From Sphaerolaimus hirsutus (Eukaryota > Nematoda > Chromadorea > Monhysterida > Sphaerolaimidae), in contig OZ038450.1 of assembly GCA_964036195.1 (NCBI GenBank), positions 3,474,701 to 3,538,700 on the forward strand: a DNA stretch of 64,000 bases. The letters run 5' to 3'. Shown here one piece after another: positions 54,501-64,000 of the stretch (the stretch's first letter is position 1; the number at the start of each line of letters is the position of its first letter). The translations under genes were made by a program, and so were the position numbers. The notes below the pieces were generated by a model. That model was not told the origin of the DNA and did no database searches. It was given only the letters and a program-made list of their open reading frames with translations.

Positions 54501-56541
54501 CACAAGAGTAGCAATAACATGCTGTTGCAGCGCAACCACCCCATCGACCTGCGTGGACATCTGATAGAAGGCGCTCGCGACGTATTTTATTAGCACGGGC
54601 CGGTCCATCCGCTTGCCGATGTCCGCCAACGTGCGCATCAGTTCGGCGTTGTTGCACAGACTGGACAACTGTTGAGGTCCGCCGCGGCAGATCTCCACTA
54701 CTAGGTTGACCGCGTTTTCCACTACTACCTGAGGGGGCGGAGCTTATTTTGTGAAAGATTTTTTAACACGCCATGCAAAGAGTTACAGGCGTATTTTATG
54801 AGACGCGCAAGTTAAGTGCGACTCATTAAGTAGGCTTTAGCATTGAAGAATGTTTTGGGCTACGGGAGCTTCTTTTCACTTTGTACTTTCACTTGTAATT
54901 CGCCAAAAAATACAGACCTGATGACAATCCCGCAAGTGGAGAAGTAAACTTTTGACTTTCATTTCACGTCTCACTTTACTTAGCTTTTCGCTTCTCATTT
55001 TACTTCCCACTAGGGATGGCCGAATTTTTTTTAACGACCTGGTTTTTTTATAATAAAAAAATGTGTTTTTTTACAATAAAAAGGATTTTTTTGAATGAAC
55101 GACCATCCCTACTTCTCACATATCAGATCACTTCTAATTTGACTACTCACTTTGCAAACGGTTTTCGTCTTCTGAACTCGCCTAATTGTCACCAGCCAAA
55201 CCAGAACAGACGCCAAACTTTCCCCAACCCCCCCAACTTACAGGATCAGAATCGCTCATAAACTCGATCAAATTCCTTAAATGGTTCGGCGTAATTTGTC
55301 CCACGGGTGGGTAAACCCCCGGGGGGTAAGCACTCGAGGAGGGGGCGGGCATTCCATAGGGCACACTCGTTGCTGGCTGGTTGATTAAGGCCTCGTGTAA
55401 ACTGGTCGCGCCTGTGTTTTTTTAGGGGACTTTTAGGTATTTTAGCCTTGTTTGAAGCTTGAAAATGTTTGTGTAATATTTAGGATTAAGGTTTTGACGC
55501 TGGGATTCAGTATTGTTATTCGTTAAAAAATGACTGCGTGAAAAAAAACGTGTGGTGGTAATTTGATGTGACAGAAGTTTCACCCGGCTTTTTTTTACAG
55601 TTTACATGACACTCGACAAATTATATCTGACATAACACAATCAAAACTGTTTTAAAAAACCCACACAAAAAGTCACTTGTTTCACTGTGAAACATAACCA
55701 GTATCATATGCCAATGATCATCATAAATGTTGGCAAACCACAGAAATGACAAAATATGCATCAATGTACAGTACAAAAAAATAGCTTTTGTATAAACTAT
55801 AATATATTTACATGCAAAATGTAAATGAAATGCCATGCAGACGGTGACACTTTACAGGGTGAAAGAGTGGGCCCTGTATACACTTAACGCGTGATAATAT
55901 AGATAATTTGTCCAAATTTCAAATTCTAAGCATCCCAATATGGTACTTCTTTTATTGTGCAAGTGTGTGGTCAGTGGACAATATAATGATGTTGCTGTAT
56001 TTTTATGAATATAATCAGGTCAAAAGTTATTTAACAAGTTACTAATTGTGGGATCAATGTAACCAGATAAATTTTTTGTAGAATTGAAATTCATTATACC
56101 ATATTTTTATTATGGCGTCTTCCCACGTGCTAGCAAGCAGAAAAAGAACGTGTGACTCATAAGACTTTAAACCCAGATGATTTTAAACAAACCCAGAAGA
56201 CCAAGATAATTTAAAATAAAATAGCCCACACTAAATTTATCGCTACCTAATCGAGTAGCAACAATGTCAGCCGGAAATCCAAAAAATCACCTTTCCAATC
56301 CCCAAACAATAACCTTACCATACCCTAAAAAACCCTCCCGCAACCCACCAGACATAACACTGGGCGCGGCCGAGTTATTCCCACTCGAATGTATGCCCGA
56401 ATCGATCATATTATGCTCCTGGGCCCACATCTGCACTTGTTGGTGCCGCATGGCCATGGCGTTGGCGCTAGGCCCCGCCCCCGCGCCACCCCCGGTGAAA
56501 GCCACTGGCGCCTGCCCGCTGCCCGATGGTTGACCACTCAT
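48548..56541 (-). CDS. CTNNB1: Beta-catenin (Armadillo)
   Basis: Eleven minus-strand exons with consistent phases and a total of exactly 746 codons with stop: 56349-56541, 55242-55411, 54490-54728, 53861-54140, 53500-53644, 52217-52440, 51321-51544, 50809-50935, 49946-50264, 49380-49590, 48548-48653. The ATG at 56541 begins MSGQPSGSG. Beta-catenin is the Wnt-pathway co-activator and cadherin partner. The GSK3/beta-TrCP degron is intact (IDSGIHSSGNNSAAPS, about residue 47 on). Armadillo repeats follow: HYALSTVHNLLQHANHH, YEKLLWITSRLLVRLSSH, CMQNLLNLSDEA, VGTLMNLTCNNQQNK and GLRALRHLVSRH, all matching family positions. The C-terminus is a Gly/Asp-rich tail ending QQQQWTDM, resembling the acidic PDZ-binding end of vertebrate beta-catenin. 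Length 745 against about 780 in vertebrates. All introns are GT-AG. Introns hold several hAT-like elements. Confidence 0.95.
51696..51986. mobile_element. hAT-like element, CAGGGGTCTC termini
   Basis: Perfect 8-bp duplication CTGAGAAG (51688-51695, 51987-51994). Same family as the insertion in the p53 exon, with GCTATCTATCCCTCCGGAGG inside. It sits within CCCGATCCC-type repeat sequence in a beta-catenin intron. Confidence 0.85.
53125..53445. repeat. Diverged CAGGGGTCTC-family copy
   Basis: Contains the CTATCTATCCCTCCGGAGG core and an AAACCCCTG right end, but the left terminus and target duplication are not clear. A similar copy is at 58250-58590. Confidence 0.55.
55011..55111. mobile_element. 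Short hAT-like element, TAGGGATGG termini
   Basis: 101 bp with TAGGGATGGCC and ACCATCCCTA ends. Target duplication CTTCCCAC/CTTCTCAC (seven of eight). A deletion derivative of the 39533-40690 family. Beta-catenin intron. Confidence 0.65.
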
Positions 56542-57626
56542 TTTGGCAGGGTGCCAAAAGGGTGTAGGGCTGGTGGATGCGATGGATAGGTGGTGAGTGA
56601 TTGGCAGGGATCTGGGAATGGAATGTGTGGTGTTGAGATTTGTGAAGGTTGAATGTTTGTAGGAAGAAACGAGGCGAGAATGGAATGTTTTTCAGCCGCT
56701 TAGCATTTAATGTAATACAACGTATTGCCATACAAATTGCTACAACGAAAAATTGCCAAAGATCAAGCAAAATGCTCAATTCAATACACTTCAAAAACGC
56801 CGAAAAATTCGTCCAAAAACTATTAAGCTTCGATTTAAAACTGCAATCACAAAGCCATGCGGCTATTTCATTTTGCCGGCGGCATTGAATCCAAGGTAAA
56901 GCGGCCGCGGCGGCGACTTCAAAGCGACCCATCAATCAAACATCAATGCGTTTCAGAGGCGCACAATCATGAAAAAGCTGCCGGCTATTCGTACCACGTT
57001 CAAACTATGAGACGCTCCTAAAAAGCTAGCTGAAAAGATGCTTCATTTTATTTTTGACCAGTTTTCAGTGTGAACCAACACAGATTTGGCTACTTTTTAT
57101 TTGCACGCAGTTTTTCCTAATCGAAATTTTATACGGCGATGTGTGATATGATTACTGCAGAAGTAACGGTTCTGATTGTTATTCTGTCACTAGAATTGTT
57201 GCAAGATATTTACTTGTCTGAGAATACGTGGTAAGGAGTTTTCACGTTATCTGACATTTCTTTACGTTTCTTGCGCCGTATCTCTTTACGATGGTTAACC
57301 ATTATCACTTAACTGTTGTGATAGTTATGTATCGTAAGAATTTTGCGGATGTTCAGCTAGTACTATGTAATATTATTCAATTAAATCGCTGATTTATCAA
57401 TTTATCACATTTATTTATCAAACAGATTCTTATTCGACCCTTGGAAATAATCGATTTTGATATGCACTAGTGACGTCGTAGTAAACAAACTATCACATTC
57501 CCGACGCAAACTTTCCTATAAAAAGACACAAAAAAGTATCCACTCGTCACAAAATCGATAAAAATCGCACAAAATCAAAACAGCGAACTCAAAATTCCTT
57601 CAACAACCGCACGGTTAACTATCAAA
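56542..57626. promoter_or_regulatory. Divergent intergenic region between beta-catenin and SRSF1
   Basis: The two start codons face away from each other across 1085 bases that hold few repeats, in contrast to the rest of the window. A TATA box (TATAAAA, 57517-57523) lies 104 bases before the SRSF1 ATG. No TATA box was seen for beta-catenin. The region likely holds both promoters. Confidence 0.6.
57517..57523 (+). promoter_or_regulatory. TATA box of SRSF1
   Basis: TATAAAA in the context TTTCCTATAAAAAGAC, correctly placed for a transcription start around 57550 and a short 5' leader before the ATG at 57627. Confidence 0.55.
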
Positions 57627-60600
57627 ATGTCCGGCGGATCTGGTGCGCAGTGCCGAGTTTACATTGGCAATGTGCCAGCCGGATATAATGATCGCGATAT
57701 TGAAGATCTGTTCGGAAAATATGGCAAAATTGAATCGATCGACTTGAAAAATCAGAGGGGCCCGCCGCACTTCGCTTTCGTTGAATATGCCGATGCCAGG
57801 TGAGATAATTTTCGTTTGTGATGTTTTTGGGATGTAAGTCTGCCGGGCAAAGAATTTAAGGGGGGGGCTGTTTCATAAATATTTATGCTTATCGTGGCTT
57901 ATCATCGCACACTATGTATAAGTGGATCCGCTTGTCTGTCTAAAGAACATTGAATCGGTAGCGATGAATATGCGAAAAAAGTCGGTTCGCCGAAGGAATG
58001 TTTTGTGGTCCAGTATTGTGTACAGCTGAGTTACCCGTGAATGTTTTTGTGGACCTATTCAACTTAACGATCATCTGCTTAACGTGACTTTCAAACGTTC
58101 GTGTAAAAATCGTTCCTCTTTCTGATAATTTTTCGGAAAGTACACGTCACGTTTAAAAAAAGCCAGCCCTTGTATAGAATCACAGTTGAAACACGGCTCT
58201 CTTTTTTATAAAACAACAAAAAGTGTACATTCAAAAAAAACCTACACCCGGGGGTTTAGTAGGGAGGGTTACCCTCCGGTTATCTATCTTGCCCCAATTT
58301 TCGCTCAAAATCGCTAATTTTCGTACCTTTTTGTAGTTTTTCACATTCAAAATTCTAATTCATGTTCCGTATTGCCTATTTTCAGCTATTTTTTTGTACC
58401 ATATGTATTACCTATTTTTAGTTTTTCTCCTACTTTTAGCGATTTTTTTCCCTTTTCTTCCTTCTATACCTTGGAAAAGCCTATATATTGAACACCCCTC
58501 CATTTTTGCAGCTATCTATCCCTCCGGAGGAACGATTTACTATCTATATGAACCCCCAGAGGGGTCGAAATCCACTAAACCCCTGCCCCCCTTGCAAAAA
58601 ATTGTTTTTCAGGGGTTTTTCCCCTGACATTTTCCCTGACAAAATGACCTAAAACACCAAAAACAATGGATGCCAGAAACGTTGGATTAAATTGGCATTC
58701 AAAACAATAGGTTCATTTAGGCACTACGCCTGTCATTGTCAATGGGCTGCCTGTCATTGTCATTCACACCACTGTTTACCATATATACCTGTGTATTAAC
58801 CTCAAACTATGGTAATGGGCGCTGTATAAAGTCCATTTGTAGTGGTGTCCAGGCCCATTGAACAGATATGTAGAGGGAGGTGGGGAAATGCGCCTTGCGC
58901 GCAAAATTTTTGCAAACTGCATACAAAATCGTCCTTTAAAAGTGCCATTTCTGGCACTTTTTGTGGCTGTGAATTTTTCCGGGATCGGGATTGGGGCATT
59001 TTTTGGGGGATCGGGATTTGGATTGGCTTTTTCAAATTTCGGGATCGGGATCGGGATTGAGGTTTCGGGATCGGGACCACAAAATCCCGAAATTTCTCGG
59101 GATTCGGGATCGGGATCCCGTTTGAACCCTACTACACCCTACCCCACCTCCAGGGACGCCTCGGACGCGGTGCGCGGCCGCGACGGCTATAAAGTGGACG
59201 GCGGCTCGCTGCACGTGGAGTTTTCGCGCGGCGTGCCGCGCGGCCGCGGCGGCGGCTTCGCCGTGCGCGGCAGGGACGACTTCGGAGGGGGCGGGCGGCG
59301 CGGCGGCGGCGACTTTGGCGACCGCGGCGGCTTCAGAGGCGGCAGGGGGGGCGGCGGCGGGGGAGGAGGCGGCTTCCCTGGCTGCAGGGTCTATGTCAGC
59401 GGTGAGGATGTGCGAGGGCGTGGGCATTTGCATGTGCAAAAGGGTGTTTGGATGATCGTTGGTGTGCGATGGAAGGTTGCGATGAACGGCGTACGGTCTG
59501 GTGCTTTGTCCCGGACCTTGTAAAATGTTAAATGTTACGCACAGTGTAAAAGTCATGTGAAACGTCATTTTCTAGGGCATTTTTCATGACCTTTGACACT
59601 GCATGACATTTGACATTTTACATGGTCTGTGAATGCCCTCTGGTCGTCGCAAGTTTTTCTCGCGCACCGATTATTTTCCGCGGCCATTTTGCATGTGCAA
59701 ATGTGTGCGCATTAATACGCACCGGGTGTAGATTGGCGTGGCTCCAAAAATGTGGATTGGATCCGATCGGATTGGATTACGGATTTACCCGGATTAGAGA
59801 GTCCGTCATTCGGAATTCTTCGGAATATCCCCGCACCCGGCGCCTCACAAAACGGATAGTAAATGGAATATCGGAATGGAAGTAGCTTGGAAAAGACTAT
59901 CATTTTGACATCGGATCTCGGGGATTGCCTTTACCTTGTAACCCGTATCCGGAAGGAATGGAACCACCCCTCTTACTTTGTTGGCCGGTATGTTGCAGTG
60001 GCATGTGCATTTATGCGTGGCAAGCGTTTTTGAACCGCTTGTTTCAAGGGTAATTAAATGGCTACAAAGTAATCAATCACTGCAGCTTGTGTAATTTAAG
60101 ATGTCTATTGTAAATAGTTTCATTTTTTAACATTTACCTGGGTAGTTTAGTAGAGCGTTCTTCTCAATACTGTAATGTGTAAATAAAATTGGGTTGAGTC
60201 GTTCATGTGAAATATCCAATCTCTTTTTACTGACATATCTGGTGCCATATATTCATTTACATGGACAAATATACAATTTAGGGTGAGGACGATATGACTT
60301 TTCGATATCGATATTCGATATTTTATAGGGTTCAAACGGGATCCCGATCCCGGATCCCGTGAAATTCCGGGATTTAGCAGTCCCGATTCCGATCCCCAAA
60401 ATTTTCAAATCCCGATCCCGAGAAACTCCAAAGTCCGGGATCCCGATCCCGGAAAAATTAGTGGAAATAATAAAAAGTGAAAAAATGACATTTTTGCATG
60501 CCAAAATGTGAACACAAACCCCCAGCGTCCATTTTGACTGAGGCCCTCTGTGCATGTTTACCCGCTGTGCATGTAGACCCTAATTTTCACACAAAATCAC

Positions 60601-63600
60601 TCATTTTCATACCATTTCTCCTTCAAAATCACTAGTTCATGTGTTTTATTGTCTATTTTCAGCTATTTCTTGTAGTATATGTGCTTATATACCCATTTTT
60701 AGTAATTTTTCACCTACTTTTAGCGATTTTTCTATTTTTTTCCTCATTATGAAAAAGCCTATACAATGAACCCCCACGAACCCCCAAACCCCAAAAAATT
60801 CTTTTTCTAGCTATCTATCCCTCTAGAGGAGCGATTAGCCATCTACCCAACCCCCTGGAGGGTCAAAGTCTTGAATACTCCTGACATGCACAGCGGGTAA
60901 ACATGCACAGAGGCACAGGCCCTCCATTTTATGCCACTTTTCTGGCATCCAACAGTGTTTTTAGACCTTTATGAACAACTGTGGATGCCAGAACATTGGC
61001 CAAAATCTCTATCCCAAGACCCCAATCCCGATCCCGAAAAAATGCCAATCCCGATCCCGTGACCCCAATCCCGGCCAATCCCGATCCCTATCCCGAAATC
61101 TCGAAAAACCAATCCCGATCCCGAAAAGTCAATCCCGTTTGAACCCTAATATTTTATAGACATTTTCGATATCGATATTCGTTATCTGTAAAAAAATTTC
61201 TATATCGATATTCGATATGAAAAAACAATCGATATTCAATACGATATATCGTCTGAACCCTAACCTACGCTCATATTTCTCTCACCCCACTTCCCACATC
61301 ACTATAACACCCAATTAACCCCCCCCCCTCAGGCCTCCCCCCAACTGGCTCTTGGCAAGATCTCAAAGACCACATGCCCCAAATCGGCGAAGTGACATCG
61401 GCGGACGTGGACAGGAACCGCGACGGCACCGGCTGGTGCGAGTTCAGGCGCAAAGAGGACGCGAAGGATGCACTCAAAGAGATGGATGATAGCAAGTTTA
61501 AGAGCCATAAAGTGCGTTTTGGGGGGGTGGGTTTGAAGTGGCACTTTAAGGGTTTTTTTTGTTTGGATGAGGTGTGAAGTGTTTTCAAAACGTCTTTCTG
61601 GTTTGTGGTGTTCAATTGAGATCGGTTTTTCGTAAAAAACGGGGTTCCTTTTTCAATTTAGGGGTCGGGGTGTTAGACAAAGTTATAGAATTTAGGGGGT
61701 TTTTTTCCCTAATTTTCAACAAAAAAAATAAAAAAGAGAAGTGGGCCAGAATGCACACTGAAGGTTTCCATTCACATTTCTCATTGCAAAAAATCTTTCT
61801 GTTTATTTTTTTCTGATCAGGATAAGACAATTTTAGGGATTAACATATTTTATTTGGATAGACTCTGGGACTTCGGGATCGGGATCGCTGAATCTCGAAA
61901 ATTATCGGAATTCCGTTTAAATTCTACCCGTTTGAGCCCTATTTCGCATCGCAGGAATTTGTTCTCACATTCATTTGAAGAAAACTATAAATCAAGTAAA
62001 AGCACCTAATACAGGGGTCCAAGGACGTAGCCGGGGGGGGGGGGGCAGCCCACCCCCCTTCCCGGGCCGGACCAAAAAATGTGCCAGAAATGGCACTTTC
62101 AGACGACGATTTTGTCGACAGTTAGAAAAATTTTTGCGCGCAAGCGCGCATTCTCCCTTAACAACATATCTTTTTGGCTGACCAGTCTCCGCGGCCTAAA
62201 AGCCAGTGAAAATGGACTCAATTTCTGTCCATGTCGCTGTATATGCCTGTAAAATACAGACGTATACAGTGGCGTAGCCAGGGGGGGGGCGGCCGCCCCC
62301 CCCCCCTTCCCGGGCCGGACATCAAAATTGCCGAGAATGCCACTTTTCTATACCGATTTTGTAGGTTGTTTTCAAAAATTTTGCGCGCAAGCGCGCATTT
62401 TTTTCCTCGCAATATCTGTTCTTGTTATGTACGTCGCAGTAGTATAAATACCGCTTCAAATTACTAAATGCGGTACAAATTTTCAGACATCTAGGTACAA
62501 ATTTTTTCTTATATTATACCCATTGGCGCCAACGCCGACGCAAATCACGCCATGGCGCGGCGCCTACGAATGGCGCCAGCGCCATAACTCCATTCCGCTA
62601 TCATAGGGCCAAATTTTAGGGGGGGGGGCGCCGCCCCCCCCCGTTCGCCGGGCTCCGTATACAATCCGCCCCCCGCTCAAAAATCCTGGCTACGCCACTG
62701 GACGTATACTGCTGTTTTGGCACCAATGCCAACGCCAGTGGCGCCATGGCGTGGCGCCTACGAATGGCGCCATTCCCCTATAACAGGGGTAAAATTTTAG
62801 GGGGGGGGGGGGGCCGCCCCCCCCCCGTTCGCCGGGCTCCGTATACAATCCGCCCCCCCCCCCGCTCAAAAATCCTGGCTACGTCCCTGCAGGGGTCTCC
62901 GAGATTTTGGCCCTCGCGGGGGCTGGATAGATAGCAAATCGCTCCTCCGGAGGGATAGATAGCTTAAAATTTTCCTGGGGGGGCTGGCGGGGGCACATTA
63001 TATAGGTTTTTTCAAGGTTAAGAAGGCAGAAAGTAATAATCAGTTGAAAGTAGCCAAAAGTACGTTTAAAATGGCTAAAAATAGGTATATAACCATGTAT
63101 ATAGCCGGAAAGCACGATTTTGAAGGTGAAAAACTATAAAAAGATGCGAAAATTAGTGATTTTGAGCGAAAATTGGGGCAAAGTTTCTCAAAAACCACTC
63201 CAGATAGATAGATAGCTGAGCGATTTCGGGGGGGGGGGGTCTTTGGGGGTAGTAGCCAAAAAATTTGCCTCGGGGTAGAAAGATAGCTGAGCGGCCTCCG
63301 GGATACATAGATAGCTGGCCGATTTGGGAAGGGCAGCCCCCTTCCCTTAGGAGACCCCTGACCTAATATACTCGGCGGACATGATACTCTGCCCTCGCAC
63401 TCATTTATGTCGCACGTTGGAAGTGTGCCAACTATGATAAAGCATGCGATTATTGTGTAAAAGATGAAGAAAATCATTGTTGTGAATGAGTTAACGTTGC
63501 GATGACGTTGACTTAGCGATAACTTTTTTTCAACTTTTATGAAAATCGCATGCGTAAAAAATGGTTGGCACGCTTCCAGCGGGAACCACGTGTGAAGGGT

Positions 63601-63878
63601 GTAAAGTAACTGGTGTATAACTGCTATCAACCCTCCCCACAACTCAGGGCGAATCCTCCTACATCCGGGTATTCTCCAGCGAGTCCGAAACGCGCGGGTC
63701 CGATCGCAACGGCGGCGGCGGCAGGTCCCGCAGCCGGTCCAGGTCCCGCTCGCGCTCTCGTTCCCCAAGGGGTAGGGACAGGAGGGCTGGGGGCGGCGGC
63801 AGGGGCAGCCCTAGTTATTCCCCCGTTGGAGGGCAGCGGGACAAGGGCAGGAGGGATAGGAGCGATAGTGAGGGGTGA
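57627..63878 (+). CDS. SRSF1: SRSF1/SF2 serine-arginine splicing factor
   Basis: Four exons with consistent phases: 57627-57799, 59154-59401, 61333-61511, 63648-63878; 276 codons if the TGA at 63876 is used. SRSF1 binds exonic enhancers and promotes U1/U2 recruitment. RRM1 has RNP2 (CRVYIGNVP) and RNP1 ([10 protein letters not shown]). A long Gly/Arg-rich linker follows. The pseudo-RRM carries the family-defining SWQDLKDH heptad. The C-terminal RS domain has about seven consecutive RS dipeptides, then a Gly/Arg tail. Human SRSF1 is 248 residues. The end is ambiguous: GGG|GTGAGT overlaps the stop, so the transcript could splice onward past the window. Introns hold a CTGG-flanked palindrome and several hAT-like elements. 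Confidence 0.92.
58250..58590. repeat. Diverged CAGGGGTCTC-family copy in SRSF1 intron 1
   Basis: Shares the CTATCTATCCCTCCGGAGG core and AACCCCTG right end with the p53-exon insertion family. The left end is degraded. Confidence 0.55.
59502..59639. mobile_element. CTGG-flanked palindromic element, intronic copy in SRSF1
   Basis: CTGG at 59498-59501 and 59640-59643. Ends TGCTTTGTCCCGGACC and GGTCTGTGAATGCCC, arms TGTAAAATGTTAAATG. It is inside intron 2, so it does not affect coding. Confidence 0.7.
60326..61148. mobile_element. hAT-like TAGGGTTCAAACGGG element with nested insert
   Basis: Perfect 8-bp duplication ATATTTTA (60318-60325, 61149-61156). The middle (about 60540-60915) is a further GCTATCTATCC-type element. 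The whole lies within TATCGATATTCG repeats (60290-61255) whose ends (TAGGGTGAGGACGATAT, ATATCGTCTGAACCCTA) look like yet another inverted-repeat element. Confidence 0.85.
62012..63360. mobile_element. Composite hAT-like element
   Basis: Left terminus CAGGGGTCC and right terminus GAGACCCCTG, with a perfect 8-bp duplication ACCTAATA (62004-62011, 63361-63368). It encloses one complete nested element (62267-62700) and a junction at 62889/62890 where a CTGGCTACGTCCCTG end abuts a CAGGGGTCTCC start without target duplication. SRSF1 intron 3. Confidence 0.85.
62267..62700. mobile_element. hAT-like element, CAGTGGCGTAGCCAGG termini
   Basis: Perfect 8-bp duplication GACGTATA (62259-62266, 62701-62708). 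G/C homopolymer runs beside each end, GGCGCC-type segments and the palindrome TGCGCGCAAGCGCGCA (62382-62397). Closely similar in plan to 25893-26330. Confidence 0.88.
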
Positions 63879-64000
63879 GTGGTTTTGGGTGGAGTTTTTT
63901 GCTGTGTTTGTGGGGGGTTGCAAAATATCTAGTGCTTAGTACAAAAAAAATTGGCCAAGATTTTAAAAAAACGGTTTCGATGGTAAGTTTTTTAAAAAAA

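Overview
The window is animal nuclear DNA. Genes have long GT-AG introns, and four of the five host genes are clear metazoan families: a p53/p63/p73-family gene with a C-terminal SAM domain, beta-catenin with an intact DSGIHS degron, an SRSF1/SF2 splicing factor and PGAP2. The fifth is an SLC29/ENT nucleoside transporter. I cannot name the species; an invertebrate with a large, repeat-rich genome fits best. No bacterial features, tRNA, rRNA or CRISPR array were seen.

Layout. 1-10595: 3' part of a Ty3/gypsy LTR retrotransposon (pol, then a UPF1-like SF1 helicase reading frame in the env position, then a 2.65 kb 3' LTR). 10596-15373: a mosaic of non-autonomous elements. 15374-18002: a solo LTR of the same family, inverted, with a 4-bp GTAT target duplication. 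18357-27463 (+): ENT transporter, 5' end not found. 27939-32913 (+): PGAP2, complete. 34523-about 45620 (-): p53-family gene. 48548-56541 (-): beta-catenin, complete, 745 codons. 57627-63878 (+): SRSF1. Intron and intergenic space is packed with short inverted-repeat elements. Many are hAT-like, with TAGGG or CAGGG termini and intact 8-bp target duplications.

The most interesting system is a family of palindromic elements (ends close to GGTGCCAGTCCCAGACCC, arms rich in TGTAAAATG/TGTCAAA) that inserts at CTGG/CCAG with a 4-bp duplication. Five copies lie inside coding exons (ENT three times, PGAP2 once, p53 once). In each case, removing the element plus one target copy restores an uninterrupted reading frame; unspliced, the four copies I translated (ENT and PGAP2) give early stops. 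In PGAP2 and p53 the element itself forms an exact GT-AG intron, with GT from its terminus and AG from or next to the target copy. This looks like an introner: a transposon that makes spliceosomal introns by targeting the proto-splice site CAG|G. A separate hAT-like element with a perfect 8-bp duplication interrupts the p53 DNA-binding-domain exon.

A second theme is the retrotransposon. Its helicase frame (3084-7622) and its pol are each broken only by isolated in-frame stops (TGA, TAG; TGA). The host genes do not form one pathway: ENT (nucleoside transport), PGAP2 (GPI-anchor remodelling), p53 family (stress response), beta-catenin (Wnt signalling/adhesion) and SRSF1 (splicing) are ordinary single-copy neighbours. 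Exon boundaries are inferred from splice consensus, phase and family alignment by eye, not from transcripts.
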